Source: Zingiber officinale (Eukaryota; Streptophyta; Magnoliopsida; Zingiberales; Zingiberaceae). Taken from it: DNA of 64,000 bases. The stretch spans positions 131,514,996-131,578,995 of the forward strand of contig NC_055990.1 in NCBI RefSeq assembly GCF_018446385.1, read 5' to 3'. Numbering within the stretch: the stretch's first letter is position 1; each line of letters begins with the position of its first letter. Below the pieces are notes generated by a model. It was not told where the DNA came from. It searched no databases and saw nothing but the letters and a program-made list of their open reading frames with translations. Both the position numbers and the translations under genes were made by a program. Below, piece after piece: positions 23,787-36,198 of the stretch.

Positions 23787-26712
23787 GATTATGGCAACCC
23801 AAATTCAAAGTTAAGTAAAACAAATGTATGAATATTAAAAGGTTTAAAGTGAGCAAGCTTAAGTATATAAATTCAAATAAAAACATAACTTAAGCTAACA
23901 CTTTAAGCTTTGTGAGGCTCCCCCTTAATTCAGGGTTTTCTTTTTGAATTTTTACTTTTGAATTTCCTACTCTCCCCCTTTGCCATTTATCAAAAAATAA
24001 GCCAGTTTTAAGCAATTTTTAGTTTTTCTTATTAAAAATATAGATTAGGCTTGAAAGACTGGATAAAAGCTAAATTGACTTTGGAAAAATTTTCATCTAA
24101 GTTTAAAAAGGCTAATATATAGTAGACTGTGAAAGTATGATTTTAGCCACTTTTGAAACTTAGTTGTTTTTTGAAATATACTTAGCTAAATTTTAAAAAT
24201 CTTAAAGAAAATTGAAGTCTCTTTTTACTTAGCAAAAAAAATATTTTGAAAGCAATGATTTTTAATACTTTTAGGTAAGTAAAAATAGCTTAGCAAGAAT
24301 TAATAAACGGTTAGATTTGAAGGTTGACTAAATTTGAAAAAGTTTGAAGGTTTCTATATGAACTACTTAGCTAAGCCTTTTGAAACATTGAATTTTGAAA
24401 ATATAGCTTAAGTTAAAAAGGTACTTAGCTTAATTTGAATAAACAATACTTATTTTTGAAAAACATAGGAGTAAGAACTTGTTAATTTTTTAGGACGAAG
24501 AGGGAGTAGCTAAAAATTTAATTTAGGTTATTTATTCAGTTGGTCCTTAAGTCCAAGCATGAGTCAAGTTAAATAGCAATCAAATTATCTGATTGATTTT
24601 GATCAGGTATCAAAGCCCTAAAGTACAAGCATGCTGAATCTTAATATTTCCATTTCCTTCACCAACTATCTAACCTTTAGCTACTTACTTATTGCCTAAT
24701 TTTCCATATCACCCATTCTAGGTTTTCAGGCATGTTTAGCTTATGAGTGAGTGTTAGATAAAGTTAACTTTGTTTTAAAATATTGAGAATAAAAGTTAGA
24801 ATTCCAAATATGTGACCATTTAATTATTTTGAAGATTTAAAAATTAATTGAGTTTAGAATTTCAAAGAATTTAATAACTTCTGAAAAGGGTTTTGAAATT
24901 AATCTTTCAAAGGATATTTCAAATGATTTTTTCAAATAATTTTTCAAGTAGTTTTGAAATAATTTTGAAATTAATTTTTCAAGGGATTTTTCAAATGATT
25001 TTGAAATGATCATTTTTCAAATGATTTTACAAACAACTTTTGAAATAATTTTCTAAAGAATTTTTAAATGATTTTTCAAATAATTTTGAAATCATTTTTA
25101 AAAATTATTTTTGAAGTAAGTTTTCAAAGAATTTTTAAAATGATTTTCGAAGTAAGTTTTCAAAGAATTTTAAAATGATTTTCAAATATTTTTTAAATGA
25201 ATTTTTGAAGGATTTATAAAATGAAATTTTTAAAGTATTTTCAAATATTTTTGAAATGAATTTTTAAAGAATTTTTAAAATGAAAAATTTTAAAGTATTT
25301 TCAAATATTTTTGAAATGAATTTTTGAAGAATTTATAAAATGAAAATTTTAAAGTATTTTCAAGGATTTTGAATAAGTTTTTCAAATATTTTTCAAAGGA
25401 TTTTTAAATAAGTTTTTCAAGGATTTTTCAAAGGATTTTGAATAAGTTTTTCAAAGATTTTTCAAAGGATTTTTAAATAAGTTTTTTTTTTCAAAGATTT
25501 TTCAAAGGATTTTTTAAAGGATTTTTAAATAAGTTTTTTTTTCAGAATTTTTAAATAAGTTTTTTTTTCAAAGGATTTTTCAAAGGATTTTTAAATAAGT
25601 TTTTTTTTTCAGGATTTTTAAATAAGTTTTTTTTTTCAAAGATTTTTCAAAGGATTTTTAAATAAGTTTTTCAAAGATTTTTCAAATGATTTTTAAATAA
25701 GTTTTGAAAAGGTTTTTAAAATATTTTTCAAATAATTTTGAAATTAAGTTTTTAAAAGGTTTTTAAAATGATTTTTAAAAGATTTTTCAAATAATTTAGA
25801 AATTAAGTTTTTAAAAGGTTTTTAAAATGATTTTTAAAAGATTTTTCAAATAATTTTGAAATCAAGTTTTTTAAAAGATTTTTAAAATGATTTTGAAATT
25901 AAGTTTTAATTTAATTTAGATTATTAATTATTAATTTGATTTGAATTATTACTTAGATTTGAATTAATTAATTTAATTTTTAGTCATCTCACCCGATCTA
26001 AATTTTTAATCAGGTACTCCTATAATTGTTGTAAGATGAATTGAGGTTCAATTTAAGGGTTTGGTTTAACTTTGTGTTAGATTCAGGTTTAGCTTTGGGT
26101 TCAACAAGTAGGTGTTTTTTGAATAAACTTCTGAGCTATGGTGAGTCATAAGGAACTCATTAAAGTAACCATGCCTTCGAGGTTTTCCAAATAGTCCTAC
26201 CCATTGAACTTAATACTAATCCTTAGTCTAACTTGTTAGGATCCATTTAAGGGTAGCTTCGGTCAGTTCCACTTGGCCAAATGCACCAGGTCGAAGCCAT
26301 ATCTTCCTAGACATGGATGCCCAAGCTTCCCTAACGTACTATCATCCAAAAACTTTACCAGTACCGTGGGTCAAGTTAAACGTAGCCCATTTTATTCTAA
26401 CCTTTATTACCCTGTCGGGTAGTCTACTCTTGTTTACCCATTTCGGGTAGATTAAGTTGGGTTACTCAGTCGGGTAGTTTAGTTGGGGGTGCCAGCTATT
26501 CTGGATCCTCCTTCTAATTTTTTTTTTTAAGTTGAATTTTGAATTAATTTCGAATTGAATTTCAAATTTTTAATTGAATTTTGAATTTTAATTTAATTTT
26601 TATTTTTTTTTTCTTTTTCGCTTGTTTTTAAAGTTTTAATTATATTCCTTTAATTTTATTTGTTAAGATAATTATTTATTTATTTATTAAGATGAATTTC
26701 ATTATTTATTTA
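23787..26712 (-). repeat. AT-rich non-coding internal region of copia element B
   Basis: Degenerate short repeats of TTTTTCAAA / GATTTTTAAATAAG type, densest at 24840-25920, with local units of about 40 bp near 25400-25700. The 25980-26510 part is homologous (reversed) to 36340-36870 of element A. It contains the conserved block with GGATCC, CGACCTGG and GGGTAG motifs. No ORF. Confidence 0.8.
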
Positions 26713-27915
26713 TTAATTAAAATAATTTTTCTTTTTGCTCCCCCCTGGATCATAGCCTCGATAAGGTCTATCAAGGTAATGGACGTGATCCTTGGGGATC
26801 CAATATTGACCAAGTCTAACTTGATTGACCAAGTTGGACTTAGGTACCCATGCTTGGACTACCTTTCTATTATTTCTATTTACTAATGATAAATACGATT
26901 TGTATTTTCCTTTAGTTTTAAATCCAAGTCCGGATTTGTTGTAAACGGCTCGCTGTTTTCCAAGAATCAGATCCAGATTCTTGGAACTCAAGGTGAACCG
27001 TTCCAACGTGTCCTTGAGTTCTTTAACTTGAGTTTTCAAATTGAAATTTTCTTCCTCAAGTTGTTGAACTTGAGTTGAACTTCCAATTTGAACTGACTCA
27101 TTTAAATAACTCGAGTCAGTCGCTTCCTTAAGGGTTATTACCTCCTTTTGGAGTGACTTGACCCGGACGTTGGATTTAGCTAATTTCTTTAATAAGTAAG
27201 GAATTAAGTTTTCCGTATCATCTAAGTTAATACTATAAATTAAAGAACTTACAGTGGGTTTGGGTCCCTCGGAAATGGATACAGATCCGTGGCTTTTCTC
27301 GGACTCGGATCCGGATTCACTCTCGGTATCTGTCTCGTATTCAGACTCAGTTTCCGCCACAGATGCTAGTACCGGTAGTGCGAGGAAGCTTGCCGGTTCT
27401 TCTTCGTCAGTCTCGGATTCGTCTGAAGACTCAAACCATGTTGCCTTCATCATTTGTTTCTTTCTAGCTTCCTCTGTCTTGCTTATACCTGCAACCAACG
27501 TAATACCTTCCTCGGCCGAAGTAGTATCATACTGTTCATCTAATTCAAATAAATCATCTATTAAATTATGCTTACTTACTTGGCTACCTTCGTGTAACTG
27601 AATCAGATTCTCCCACAGCTCCTTGGCGCTTGAGAATGGGCCGACGCGATTCAGCTCCTTATTCGTTAAGCCGCACTGAAGTGTATACGTTGCTTTTGCG
27701 TCTGCTTCTACCTTTTTGATAAGGTTTACGTCCCAGTTCTCGTATGGTAGTGGCATGCCGGCTTTGTCAGTTGGTATTTCGAGCCCGGTCATGGTGATCA
27801 TCCAGACATCGAACTTGGTTCGTAGGTACAACTCCATCCGGCCTTTCTAGTAGCCGAAGTCTTCGCCGGAGAAGAGCGGTGGACGAGTGGTGCTATAGCC
27901 TTCTTGGAGAGCCAT
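26713..27915 (-). pseudogene. Copia gag-like protein, element B, with early stop
   Basis: Start ATG at 27915 (MALQEGYSTTRPPLFSGEDF). Codon 23 is TAG (27847-27849) where element A has TGG (FKDWKGRM). After it the frame is open for about 374 codons: capsid-like N-terminal domain (KATYTLQCGLTNKELNRVGP, SAKELWENLIQLH), an acidic Ser/Glu/Asp-rich stretch, a coiled coil (VQQLEEENFNLKTQVKELKD) and a tail with QAWVPKSNLVNQV. It lacks a CCHC zinc knuckle. It resembles the N-terminal part of SIRE/Maximus-type copia Gag (UBN2-like), by family resemblance only. Confidence 0.85.
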
Positions 27916-28656
27916 TGAATCTTGCACAAAAAAGTGAACACAAAACGTGTACCAGGACTTAATCCTGGATTAGTAGTGTGGTAGAGGGATAGAAATAGAA
28001 ATTTACGAGTTTCGAGAAAAAATAATAAAATAATAATAAAATATTGTTAAAAAATATTATTTCAAATTTTTCCAAATTCGATATTTCATTAATCCCAATC
28101 AATTGTGAAAAGATGAAAATAAATTTTTTGAAAACAGTTTTGGAGGGAAAAAACGAAAGGCGTAAATAGACGAAAAAGCCACAAAAGAAATGCTTGAATG
28201 GTGGTTTCACCTATTCGAAGCGACCCTGCTCTGATACCAATTGTTGGATCGAGACACGTTAGAGGGGGGGTGAATAGCGCCCGCGGCTATTTTGTTTCAA
28301 TTATCGGAATCGTAAAAGCGTAAGAGTTAAAGCAGCGGAATAAACAGAAAACAATCACACAAAAAGACGCAGAGGATTTTACTTCGTTCGGAGCCTAGAT
28401 CGACTCCTACTCGAAGGCCCGTGATCCTTGATCTCTTTGCGTGGGCAACAACTATAAGCTCGATAAAAATGATTACAAGATGAAGTACAATAGCTAACAA
28501 TAAACAATTGAATTATACCGACGACAGTGAGAAAAACTGAAGTTTCGGAGCTTCGGGTCGTCGGGTGGTTGTCACAGCAGTTCGGGATCGTGTCGTTAGC
28601 AGCTGGTCGCAGAGAGATTACTTGGAATTGCATGTTGTGAGTTGCTGGTCGAGATC

Positions 28657-28671
28657 CCTTATAAAGGGTGT
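28657..28671 (-). promoter_or_regulatory. TATA box of copia element B 5' LTR
   Basis: Minus strand reads CCCTTTATAAGGG, at the edge of the GGCGCC palindrome array, matching 34287-34295 in element A. Confidence 0.55.
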
Positions 28672-31600
28672 TCAAGGCGCCTTTTACTGTTCACCAAGGC
28701 GCCTTGAATGAGCCGAGTCAGCCGCGGAGATAACGGCTGAACTGGTCGAACCTTATCAGGTTCAAGGTGCCTTTAGCCTCTCCAAGGCGCCTTCATCAAG
28801 CTGTCCAAGGCGCCTCCAAGCTTGCTTCGCAGCCAGCTCAGGTTTTGCACCCGAGGCGCCTCCAAGCTCCATGGAGGTGCCTCAGTAATGTTTATCCGAG
28901 GCCAATTTTACACTTTGGTCCCTGCAAGATATGTTAAACACAAAAATACCCTGCAGCACAAAATTAGCTCATAACACATAAGTGATAGTATAAAAGTGAA
29001 AGTTTGACAGTCTCCGGACTATCTGAGTCTGACTTCGGGTTTCCGACCGGAAATCCTAGGTCGACCCGACGCCTACTGTTCCATCTACGGGGAACGCATC
29101 CTCACCTACTCCACTCAGGAGATTTACCTGATGCTAGTGCGATCCTCCAAATCGACTGGACTTTTGCTCGGTGCTCGATGCTTCTGGACTTTCTGCTGGA
29201 CTTCCGCTTCCCGACTGGTCCAGTCTTTCACCTGGTTCGCGACACCAGGACTTTCCACCGAGGGTTACCCCCTAGGACTTTTGCTTGAAGCACTCGACCC
29301 ACCAAGACTTTCCGCATAGGGTTACCACCCCCTAGAGTTTTTACCTTGCCTAACCACAGTTAGGCCTTTTGCCTAACTACACTTAGGACTTTCCTGCAAT
29401 CTCATTCAGACCGTTAGATCACCACACATCTTAACTTTGAATCCTTTTCCATTATCAAAACTCAGGTCGATCGTCGGATGCTTCTCGCACCAACACTACT
29501 TACTAAACAGAACTCATCTTAGCATGCGATCTAAAACAAGAATAATCCCCAAATGATATGGAATATAAAATACAATTTCAATAAATCTTATCCACTAAAA
29601 CACGGAAACTTAATAATGTCCCAAGTCTCTCCCATAGTCCTGGCATCACACACATCATCGAACACCTCCTTGTCGCCTTCTTTTGCTATAGCTTTTCCTT
29701 TCCTTTATCTACAGTAAGAGGAAATGCAAACTATAAGCGAATGCTTAGTAAGCGTTGTCTAACTCATAAAAACTTGAATGTGCATGTATACGAGAAGAAC
29801 TAGAAACTGAATGCTCTAAAATAAAACATATATAGCTACTCATGTTAATCTAATAGCAAAGAAATCTAGAAATCTAAAATCGATACTGCTCATGCTTGCA
29901 TCTATAGCAAGGAAATAGCAATATAATTCAATACTGCTCATGCTCAAATCCATAGCATAGAAATGGAAATAAGATCCAATACTGCTCATGCCCAAACCTA
30001 TAGCGACGAAATAGAAAAATGAAAGCTGATCATGCATATTCAATAGCAAAGGGAAAAGCTAGAAAAAGATACTGCTCGAGCTCTACTAATAGTAAAGTGG
30101 AAAAATCTGCTCATGCACAATAAAAATAGCAATTAAACTAAGGTTTGCAGTGCTAAAAGGAACAAACAGTTCTAACTTGCTGAACTTGGGAATAAAGAAG
30201 CTAACTTGCTGAATTAAACTTCTATGACACTTGCTTTGCTAGTCCAAATACATATAGATTAATACTTTAAAATAATAATAAAGCTTCTCTGGGGCCCAGG
30301 CTTAGTACCAATGCGCGCTCCCTAATAGGGACTGTGGTAGCTAGTCACCAGTCCTACGAGGGTAAAGATCTTGGTCTTACTAGGGCCAAGACCTTGGAAT
30401 TGGTCACCTGGATTTGTTTAACGACAACCTTGGAAGTCAGGTACTAGCCTCTTTAAAATAAAATACTTGTTATCTTTTAATATTCTTACAATAAAATGCC
30501 TTGGCATTCCTTTAAGCACTTGGTGTGCTGCTGATCCCAATACTTAAAATTTAGGTATCCTATCAAAACCTTGGTCTTTTCTTACTTATAGCTACTCATA
30601 ATCCCCTAAAAAGGTTTTATATAACACATAATTATTCCACTAAAATACGTGGCTGCTCATGCTTGTTAAAATAGCAATGAAAACTAAAGAAACCAATATA
30701 CTACCCAACTATTCAAAACTAAACAATTTAAATTGAGTTTCATGGCAGCAAAGGAAACTCAAAATGCCACTTATTCTGCATACTTTATACCACGGCAAGG
30801 AAGACCAAAGTGCACTAGTAAGGAAACCAAATCATGATTATTCTTTTTGCTACAATAGAATTAAAAGGGACAGTTAAATCCTCTTAATATAGACAAGTCA
30901 TTTAGCTCAAGCAAAAGAAATGCCATCTACTAAAATAATGTTGTACAGAAAATCTGAAGCAAGGAAAACAAAGTACACTAGCTACTTTTAGACTTCTAGA
31001 CATCCCAATGCTGAACAGAAAATCCGAAGCAAGGAAAACTAATTACTGAGCTATTAAAAATCTGTAAACCATTTCTTCTCATAGCCCTAATCCATGAAAC
31101 CAACAGCATACACTTGATACACTTCCATATTCTAAATTATTTCTAACAGGGCAAAGCATGTCTGTACCTAGAAACAAGCTGTACCACTTCAATTGCCAAC
31201 TAAAAACAAGGTAGGTTTTCTTGATAGATAAAAATCTAGAATCAGATAAATCTTAAACCTCCTAAACTAGATGGTAGGTTTATTCCCTTGCTTTGAGGTT
31301 CACGGCAGCACTTCAAACACAACAGCACTTCAAATTCGGAATTGAGTTCATGGCAGCAACCATCACAAACAACCCGAAACCACAGCTCTTCCCCTGTTCA
31401 ATGCCAGCTGCTCTATCTCAAAAGGAATAAAAATGCTCAACATACCTACCCTTTCATGTTCTTTCTTAGAGTCTCACGGCAGCAACCCTAAACACAATCT
31501 CCACAGCAAAATTCAAAAACTAGATCTCTAGAAATCCATCATTCTTCACGGCTTATTCCGAAAAACCAAAAGAAAAGAGAATCAAAGCTCGAAACTACTC

Positions 31601-32200
31601 TTACCGCAGGTGAGTAGCAACTTACAATGGTTTCTTGGACTCACAACCGGAGAAAGGAACTTCTAGGGTTCGGATAGCTCAAATCTCTGACCTCTCCTTG
31701 CCCCCACAGACTCTCCTCAACGAGAAGATCACCACCGCGTGAAGAATCCCCCGGAGAATACCCTTGTCGGCCGCCGGAGACGTGCCCTAGACTCTTCTCT
31801 ATTTCCGCCCGAGCCGCCGTCGTCACACGAGAGAGGTGAGGAGAGGGATTAGGTTAGGTCACGGAAATCAACTAAACTCTCCCTTAATAACTAATGTTTC
31901 TGTTATCAACTACCCTTTAAATTATTTCTGACCTCTATTTGATTAGCAGCGCCCGCTTGAACACTTGGTTAGCCGAATTCGCTTAAGAGTTGGCTCGTCC
32001 GAAGGTCGCGGGTTCGAATCTCAGCTTGGACATTATTTTTGTCGAAACTTCTTTCGTTTAGTAAAAATACCAAACGACCTCCAAAAATTGCATAAAAATA
32101 CTCTAAAAATTTCTAAAAATCTCTAGAATATTTCTATAGCATTTATAAATATAAATAAGGACTTTTAGAACTTAAGACAAGGAAATTTAGGGTCGTTACA

Positions 32201-33433
32201 TGGTATTTCTGTTATGAAATCCATCAAAGCTTGAGCTTTGATTGTCGCCAGAGGCTGATACTGTATATTACTGTATATCATATTCACTAAGTTCGGTCGT
32301 CCACTTGATCAATCTTCTGGACACTTTTGGGTTAGTGAGTACACGACCAAGAGTGTTGTTAGTCAATACTATAATTGGGTGTGACAGAAAATAAGGACGT
32401 AATCTCCGAGCTGCTAAAACCAATCCATAAGCTAACTTCTCAAGTGTCGTATATCGGCACTCAGCTCCTTTTAATAAATGACTCAAAAAATACATAGGTA
32501 ACTATTCTTTCTCTTCCTGCCTCATTAATACATAACCAACAGCATGATTGTTGGTTGATAAGTACACCCATAAAGTCTCTCCTACTATTGGTTTAGCTAA
32601 TACAGGGAGAGTAGACAAATATTCTTTCATCTCCTCAAATGCCTTACTGCAATCCTCATCCTATTGAAATTTAGTTTCTTGTCGAAGTACTTTGAAGAAG
32701 GGGAGACTCCGATCGGCCGACCGAGAGATGAAGTGAGACAAGACGGTAAACCTCCCTGTCAATCTTTGTGCTTCCTTTAGGGTTCGTTGAGGCGTCATGT
32801 CTTGTAGTGCTTTTACTTTGCTGGGATTGGCTTCTATTCCCCGCTCGGTCACCATGTATCCTAGGAACTTCCCACTCTTGGCCCTAAATAAATATTTGTT
32901 GGGATTGAGATTGAGTCCATACCTCCTCAGAGTCCTACAAGTTTCTTCAATATCAGCACATAAATTAGAAACCTGTGTAGATTTAATAAGAATATCATCC
33001 ACGTAAACTTCCATATTTCTTCCAATCTGCTTTTGAAAAACCTTGTTCATGAGCCTCTAATAAGTAGCTCCTGCATTCTTTAAACCAAAAGGCATAACAT
33101 TGTAACAATAAGTACCTTCAGCAGTTATAAAGCTAATATTTCCCTGATCCGCCTTAGCAAGTGGAATTTGGTGATACTCCTAATATGCGTCCAACATACT
33201 AATGAATTCACATCCAGCCGCAGAGTCCGTCACTTGATCTATATGAGGCAGAGGATAATAATCCTTCGGGCAAGCCTTGTTGAGATCCTTGAAATCAATA
33301 CATACTCGCCACTTATTACCTGGCTTAGAAACCAAGACAACGTTAGCCAACCAGCTTAGAAATTGTACTTCTCGAATATATCCAGCCTCCAACAATTTAT
33401 CCACTTCCTTCTTGATAATTTTATTCTGATCAT
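32201..33433 (-). pseudogene. Tat element D: reverse transcriptase (C-terminal part) and RNase H
   Basis: RT: LANVVLVSKPGNKWRVCIDF, NKACPKDYYPLPHIDQVTDS, then the catalytic MEVYVDDILIKST and GKFLGYMVTERGIEANPSK. RNase H follows (YLSTNNHAVGYVLMRQ, ECRYTTLEKLAYGLVLAARR, IKWTTELSEYDIQY) and ends at FITEIP, where the Tekay LTR begins. In-frame TAG codons replace expected CAG or TGG in LDAY*EYHQI, ATY*RLMNK, KFQ*DEDCS and EKE*LPMYF. The upstream part of RT continues at 40273 beyond the nested copia element. Confidence 0.88.
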
Positions 33434-34700
33434 TGTTGGTGCAGGAAGCATCCGACTCAAACCTATGTTTTGATTATGTCAAAGGGTTCAAAGTTAAGGT
33501 GGTTTGGTTTCTAATATATTGAACAAGTTTGCAGGAAAGTCCTAGGTGGTACTTAGGCATAAGTCCTAACTACGGTTAGGCAAAGGAAAAACCCTAGGGG
33601 GTGGTAACCCTATGCGGAAAGTCTTGGCAGGTCGATGGCTTCAGGCAAAAGTCCTAGGGGGTGGTAACCCTAGGTGGAAAGTCCTGGTGTCGCGAACCAG
33701 GTGAAAGACTGGACTAGCCGGGAAGCGGATGTCCAGCAGAAAGTCCGGAAGCATCGAGTGCTGAGCAAAAGTCCAGTCGATCTGGAGGATCGCACTGGCA
33801 ACAGGTAAATCTCCTGAGTGGAGTAGGTGAGGACGCGTTCCCCGTAGAGGGAACAATAGGCGTCGGGTCAACCTAGGGTTTCCGGTAGGAAATCTGAAGT
33901 CAGACCCGGACGTCCTGAGACTATCACAATATTATTGATCATATTTATACTGTCACTTTATGATAACTTTGTGCTGCAGGGTATTTTTTGTGATTAACAT
34001 ATCTTGCAGGGAGCAAAGTGCACAATTACTCTCGGATGAACAATGTCCGAGGCGCCTCCATGGAGTTTGGAGGCGCCTCGGGTGCAAAACCGGAGCTGGC
34101 TGCGAAGCAAGCTTGGAGGCGCCTTGAAGGAAGTCAAGGCGCCTTGGACAGCTTCATGAAGGCGCCTTGGAGTGGTTGGAGGCGCCTTGAACATGATAAG
34201 GTTCGACCAGTTCAACACTTATCTCCGCGGCTAACTCGGCTCATTCAAGGCGCCTTGGTGAACAGTAGAAGGCGCCTTGAACACCCTTTATAAGGGGTCT
34301 CGACCAGCAACTCAAAACAACAATTTCCAAGTCTTCTGTCTCCAACGTGCTGCTCTGAAAGACGCCCGAAAGTGCTGCTACAAGTTTACGACGACCCGAA
34401 GCTCCGAGATTCTACTCTTGTCGTCGGCATAATTAGTTTTACATTTACTTGTACTTCATCTTGTAATCATTTTATCAAGCTTATAGTTGTTGCCCACGCA
34501 AAGCGATCAAGGATCGCGGGCCTTCGAGTAGGAGTCGATCAAGGCTCCGAACGAAGTAAAATTCTCTATGTCTTTCTGGTTGTGTTTCTTTATTTTATTC
34601 CACTGCATTTTAATTACTCCGATAGTTTTGCGATTCGAAAAACGAAATAGCCGCGAGCGCTATTCACCCCCCCCCCCCTCTAGCGCTTCTCGATCCAACA
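33434..34700 (+). repeat. 5' LTR of copia element A
   Basis: 1267 bp. Blocks in order: AAGTCCTAG/CCTAGG-rich part; GTTCCCC...GGGAAC block (about 33838-33868); eight GGCGCC palindromes at 34051, 34072, 34118, 34138, 34161, 34181, 34249 and 34271; TATA box TTTATAAGG at 34287-34295; poly-C tract near 34668; end CGATCCAACA. It is 15 bp longer than the 3' LTR, mainly because of one extra 20-bp palindrome unit. Confidence 0.93.
34287..34295 (+). promoter_or_regulatory. TATA box of copia element A
   Basis: TTTATAAGG directly after the last GGCGCC palindrome (34271); repeated in the 3' LTR near 39850. Likely core promoter of the element. Confidence 0.6.
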
Positions 34701-34702
34701 AT

Positions 34703-34714
34703 TGGTATCAGAGC
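34703..34714 (+). other. Primer binding site (tRNA-iMet), copia element A
   Basis: TGGTATCAGAGC, two bases after the 5' LTR end. Standard copia primer site for minus-strand DNA synthesis. Confidence 0.9.
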
Positions 34715-35019
34715 GGGGTCGCTTTGAACTGGTGCAACCACCATTCAAGCATTACGCCTTTCATTTTTTCCCTCCAAAACTGTTTTTGAAAAATTAATTT
34801 TCATCTTTTCACCATTGGTTGGAATTAGCGAAATATTGCATTTTCAAAAATTTGTAGTATTATTTTTTTAATATTATTTTAATCATATTTTAATAATATT
34901 TTATTTTTTTTCTCAAAATTCCTGAATTACTATCTTTATTTCCCTCCCGCACTGCTAATCCAAGACTAAGTTTTGGAACAAGTTTTATTGTGTTTATTTT
35001 GTGAGATTGTCTTTCTAAA

Positions 35020-36198
35020 ATGGCCCATCAAGAAAGCTACAACACTGCTCGCCCACCGCTCTTCTCCGGAGATGATTTCAAAGATTGGAAGGGTCGGATG
35101 GAGGCGTATCTCCAGACTCACTTTGAAGTCTGGATGATCATCAAAACAGGGCTTCAACTGCCAACTGACGGCGCCGGCAAGCCACTACCGTACGAGAACT
35201 GGGATGCGAACCTTATCAAAAAGGTAGAAGCAAACGCAAAAGCAACGTATACACTTCAGTGTGGCTTAACGAATAAGGAGCTGAATCGCGCCGGCCCATT
35301 CTCAAGCGCCAAGGAGCTGTGGGAGAATCTGATTGAGCTACACAAAGGTACTTCTGATACGAAGATAGGTAAGCATGTTTTAATAAACAAATTAATTGAG
35401 CAGACTAATACTATTCTGGCCGAGGAAGGTGTTGCATTATTTGCAGGAACAAGCAAGACGAAGAAAGCACTAAAGGCAACATGGTCCGAGTCATCAGATG
35501 AATCCGAATCGGACGAAGAAGAGCAAGCGAGCCTTCTCGCTCTACCAGTACTAGCACATGTTGTTGAAACCGAGTCTGAGTTCGAGCCCGATTCAGAAAT
35601 CGAGAGCGAATCAGACACCGAGTCCGAGCGAAGCCACGGATCTGTATCCATTTCTGAAGGACCCAAAACCACTGTAAGTGCTCTAATTTCTAGTAGCTTA
35701 GATGATTCAGAAAATTTAATTCCTTACTTATTAAAGAAGTTGGCTAAATCCAACGTCCGGGTTAAGTCGCTCCAAAAGGAGGTAACAGCCCTTAAGGAAG
35801 CGAATGACTTGAGGGCTTTAACTGAACCAGTTCAAATTGGAAGTTCGACTCAAGTCCAACAACTTGAGGAAGAAAATTCCAATTTGAAAAATCAAATTAA
35901 AGAACTCAAGGACATGTTGGAACGGTTCACCTTGGGTTCCAAGAATTTGGACCTAATTCTTAGAAAACAGCGAGTCGTTTATAACAAATCCGGGCTTGGA
36001 TTTAAAACCAACAGAAAATATAAATCATATCTATCTCTAGTTAATAGAAATAATAAAAATACAATTCAAGCATGGGTCCCCAAGTCAAACTTGGTTAATC
36101 AAGTTGGACCTGGACAATACTGGTCCCGAAGGATCAAATACACTACCTCGATAGACCATATCGAGGCTATGATCCAAGGGGAGCAAAAAGAAAAATAA
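35020..36198 (+). CDS. Copia Gag-like protein, element A (intact, 392 aa)
   Basis: Likely capsid protein of a non-autonomous retrotransposon. It starts at the ATG 35020 (MAHQESYNTARPPLFSGDDF), which is the first ATG after the leader and is conserved in element B. Residues 1-120 form the capsid-like domain (FKDWKGRMEAYLQTHFEVW, KATYTLQCGLTNKELNRAGP, SAKELWENLIELH). Around residues 150-215 is an acidic, Ser-rich stretch (SDESESDEEEQASLLALP, ESESDTESERSHGSVSIS). A predicted coiled coil follows (LLKKLAKSNVRVKSLQKEV, VQQLEEENSNLKNQIKELKD). The C-terminus has GLGFKTNRKYKSYLSLVNRN and QAWVPKSNLVNQVGPGQYW. No CCHC knuckle and no protease follow. It resembles SIRE/Maximus-type copia Gag. The frame has no stop, unlike element B. 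Confidence 0.85.
   Translation: MAHQESYNTARPPLFSGDDFKDWKGRMEAYLQTHFEVWMIIKTGLQLPTDGAGKPLPYENWDANLIKKVEANAKATYTLQCGLTNKELNRAGPFSSAKELWENLIELHKGTSDTKIGKHVLINKLIEQTNTILAEEGVALFAGTSKTKKALKATWSESSDESESDEEEQASLLALPVLAHVVETESEFEPDSEIESESDTESERSHGSVSISEGPKTTVSALISSSLDDSENLIPYLLKKLAKSNVRVKSLQKEVTALKEANDLRALTEPVQIGSSTQVQQLEEENSNLKNQIKELKDMLERFTLGSKNLDLILRKQRVVYNKSGLGFKTNRKYKSYLSLVNRNNKNTIQAWVPKSNLVNQVGPGQYWSRRIKYTTSIDHIEAMIQGEQKEK

Larger units (their letters stand above)
22464..29495 (-). mobile_element. Gag-only copia element B (non-autonomous), nested in Tekay LTR
   Basis: Ends TGTTGG...CCAACA, TSD CTACT (22459-22463 and 29496-29500). LTRs: 22464-23772 (3') and 28242-29495 (5'). PBS for tRNA-iMet at 28228-28239 (minus TGGTATCAGAGC), polypurine tract AAAAAGGGGGAGAT at 23773-23786. 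Only a gag-like ORF (26713-27915, interrupted) is present. About 2.9 kb between it and the 3' LTR is AT-rich non-coding DNA, with no protease, integrase, RT or RNase H. It is the same family as element A on the opposite strand. Confidence 0.92.
22212..32200 (-). mobile_element. 5' LTR of the Tekay element, split by a nested copia element
   Basis: The two parts, 22212-22463 and 29501-32200, add up to 2952 bp and align end to end with the 2955-bp LTR at 15242-18196. The gap is filled by the copia element at 22464-29495 with duplicated target CTACT. The outer end (32200) abuts Tat RNase H coding sequence, so the Tekay element inserted into the Tat element. Its left flank is lost, so no TSD can be checked. 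Confidence 0.88.

Noticed and set aside
27254-27601. Plus-strand ORF of Ser/Asp residues opposite gag B (and 35256-35672 opposite gag A)
   Set aside because: Antisense shadow of the acidic GAG/TCC-rich segment of the gag gene.
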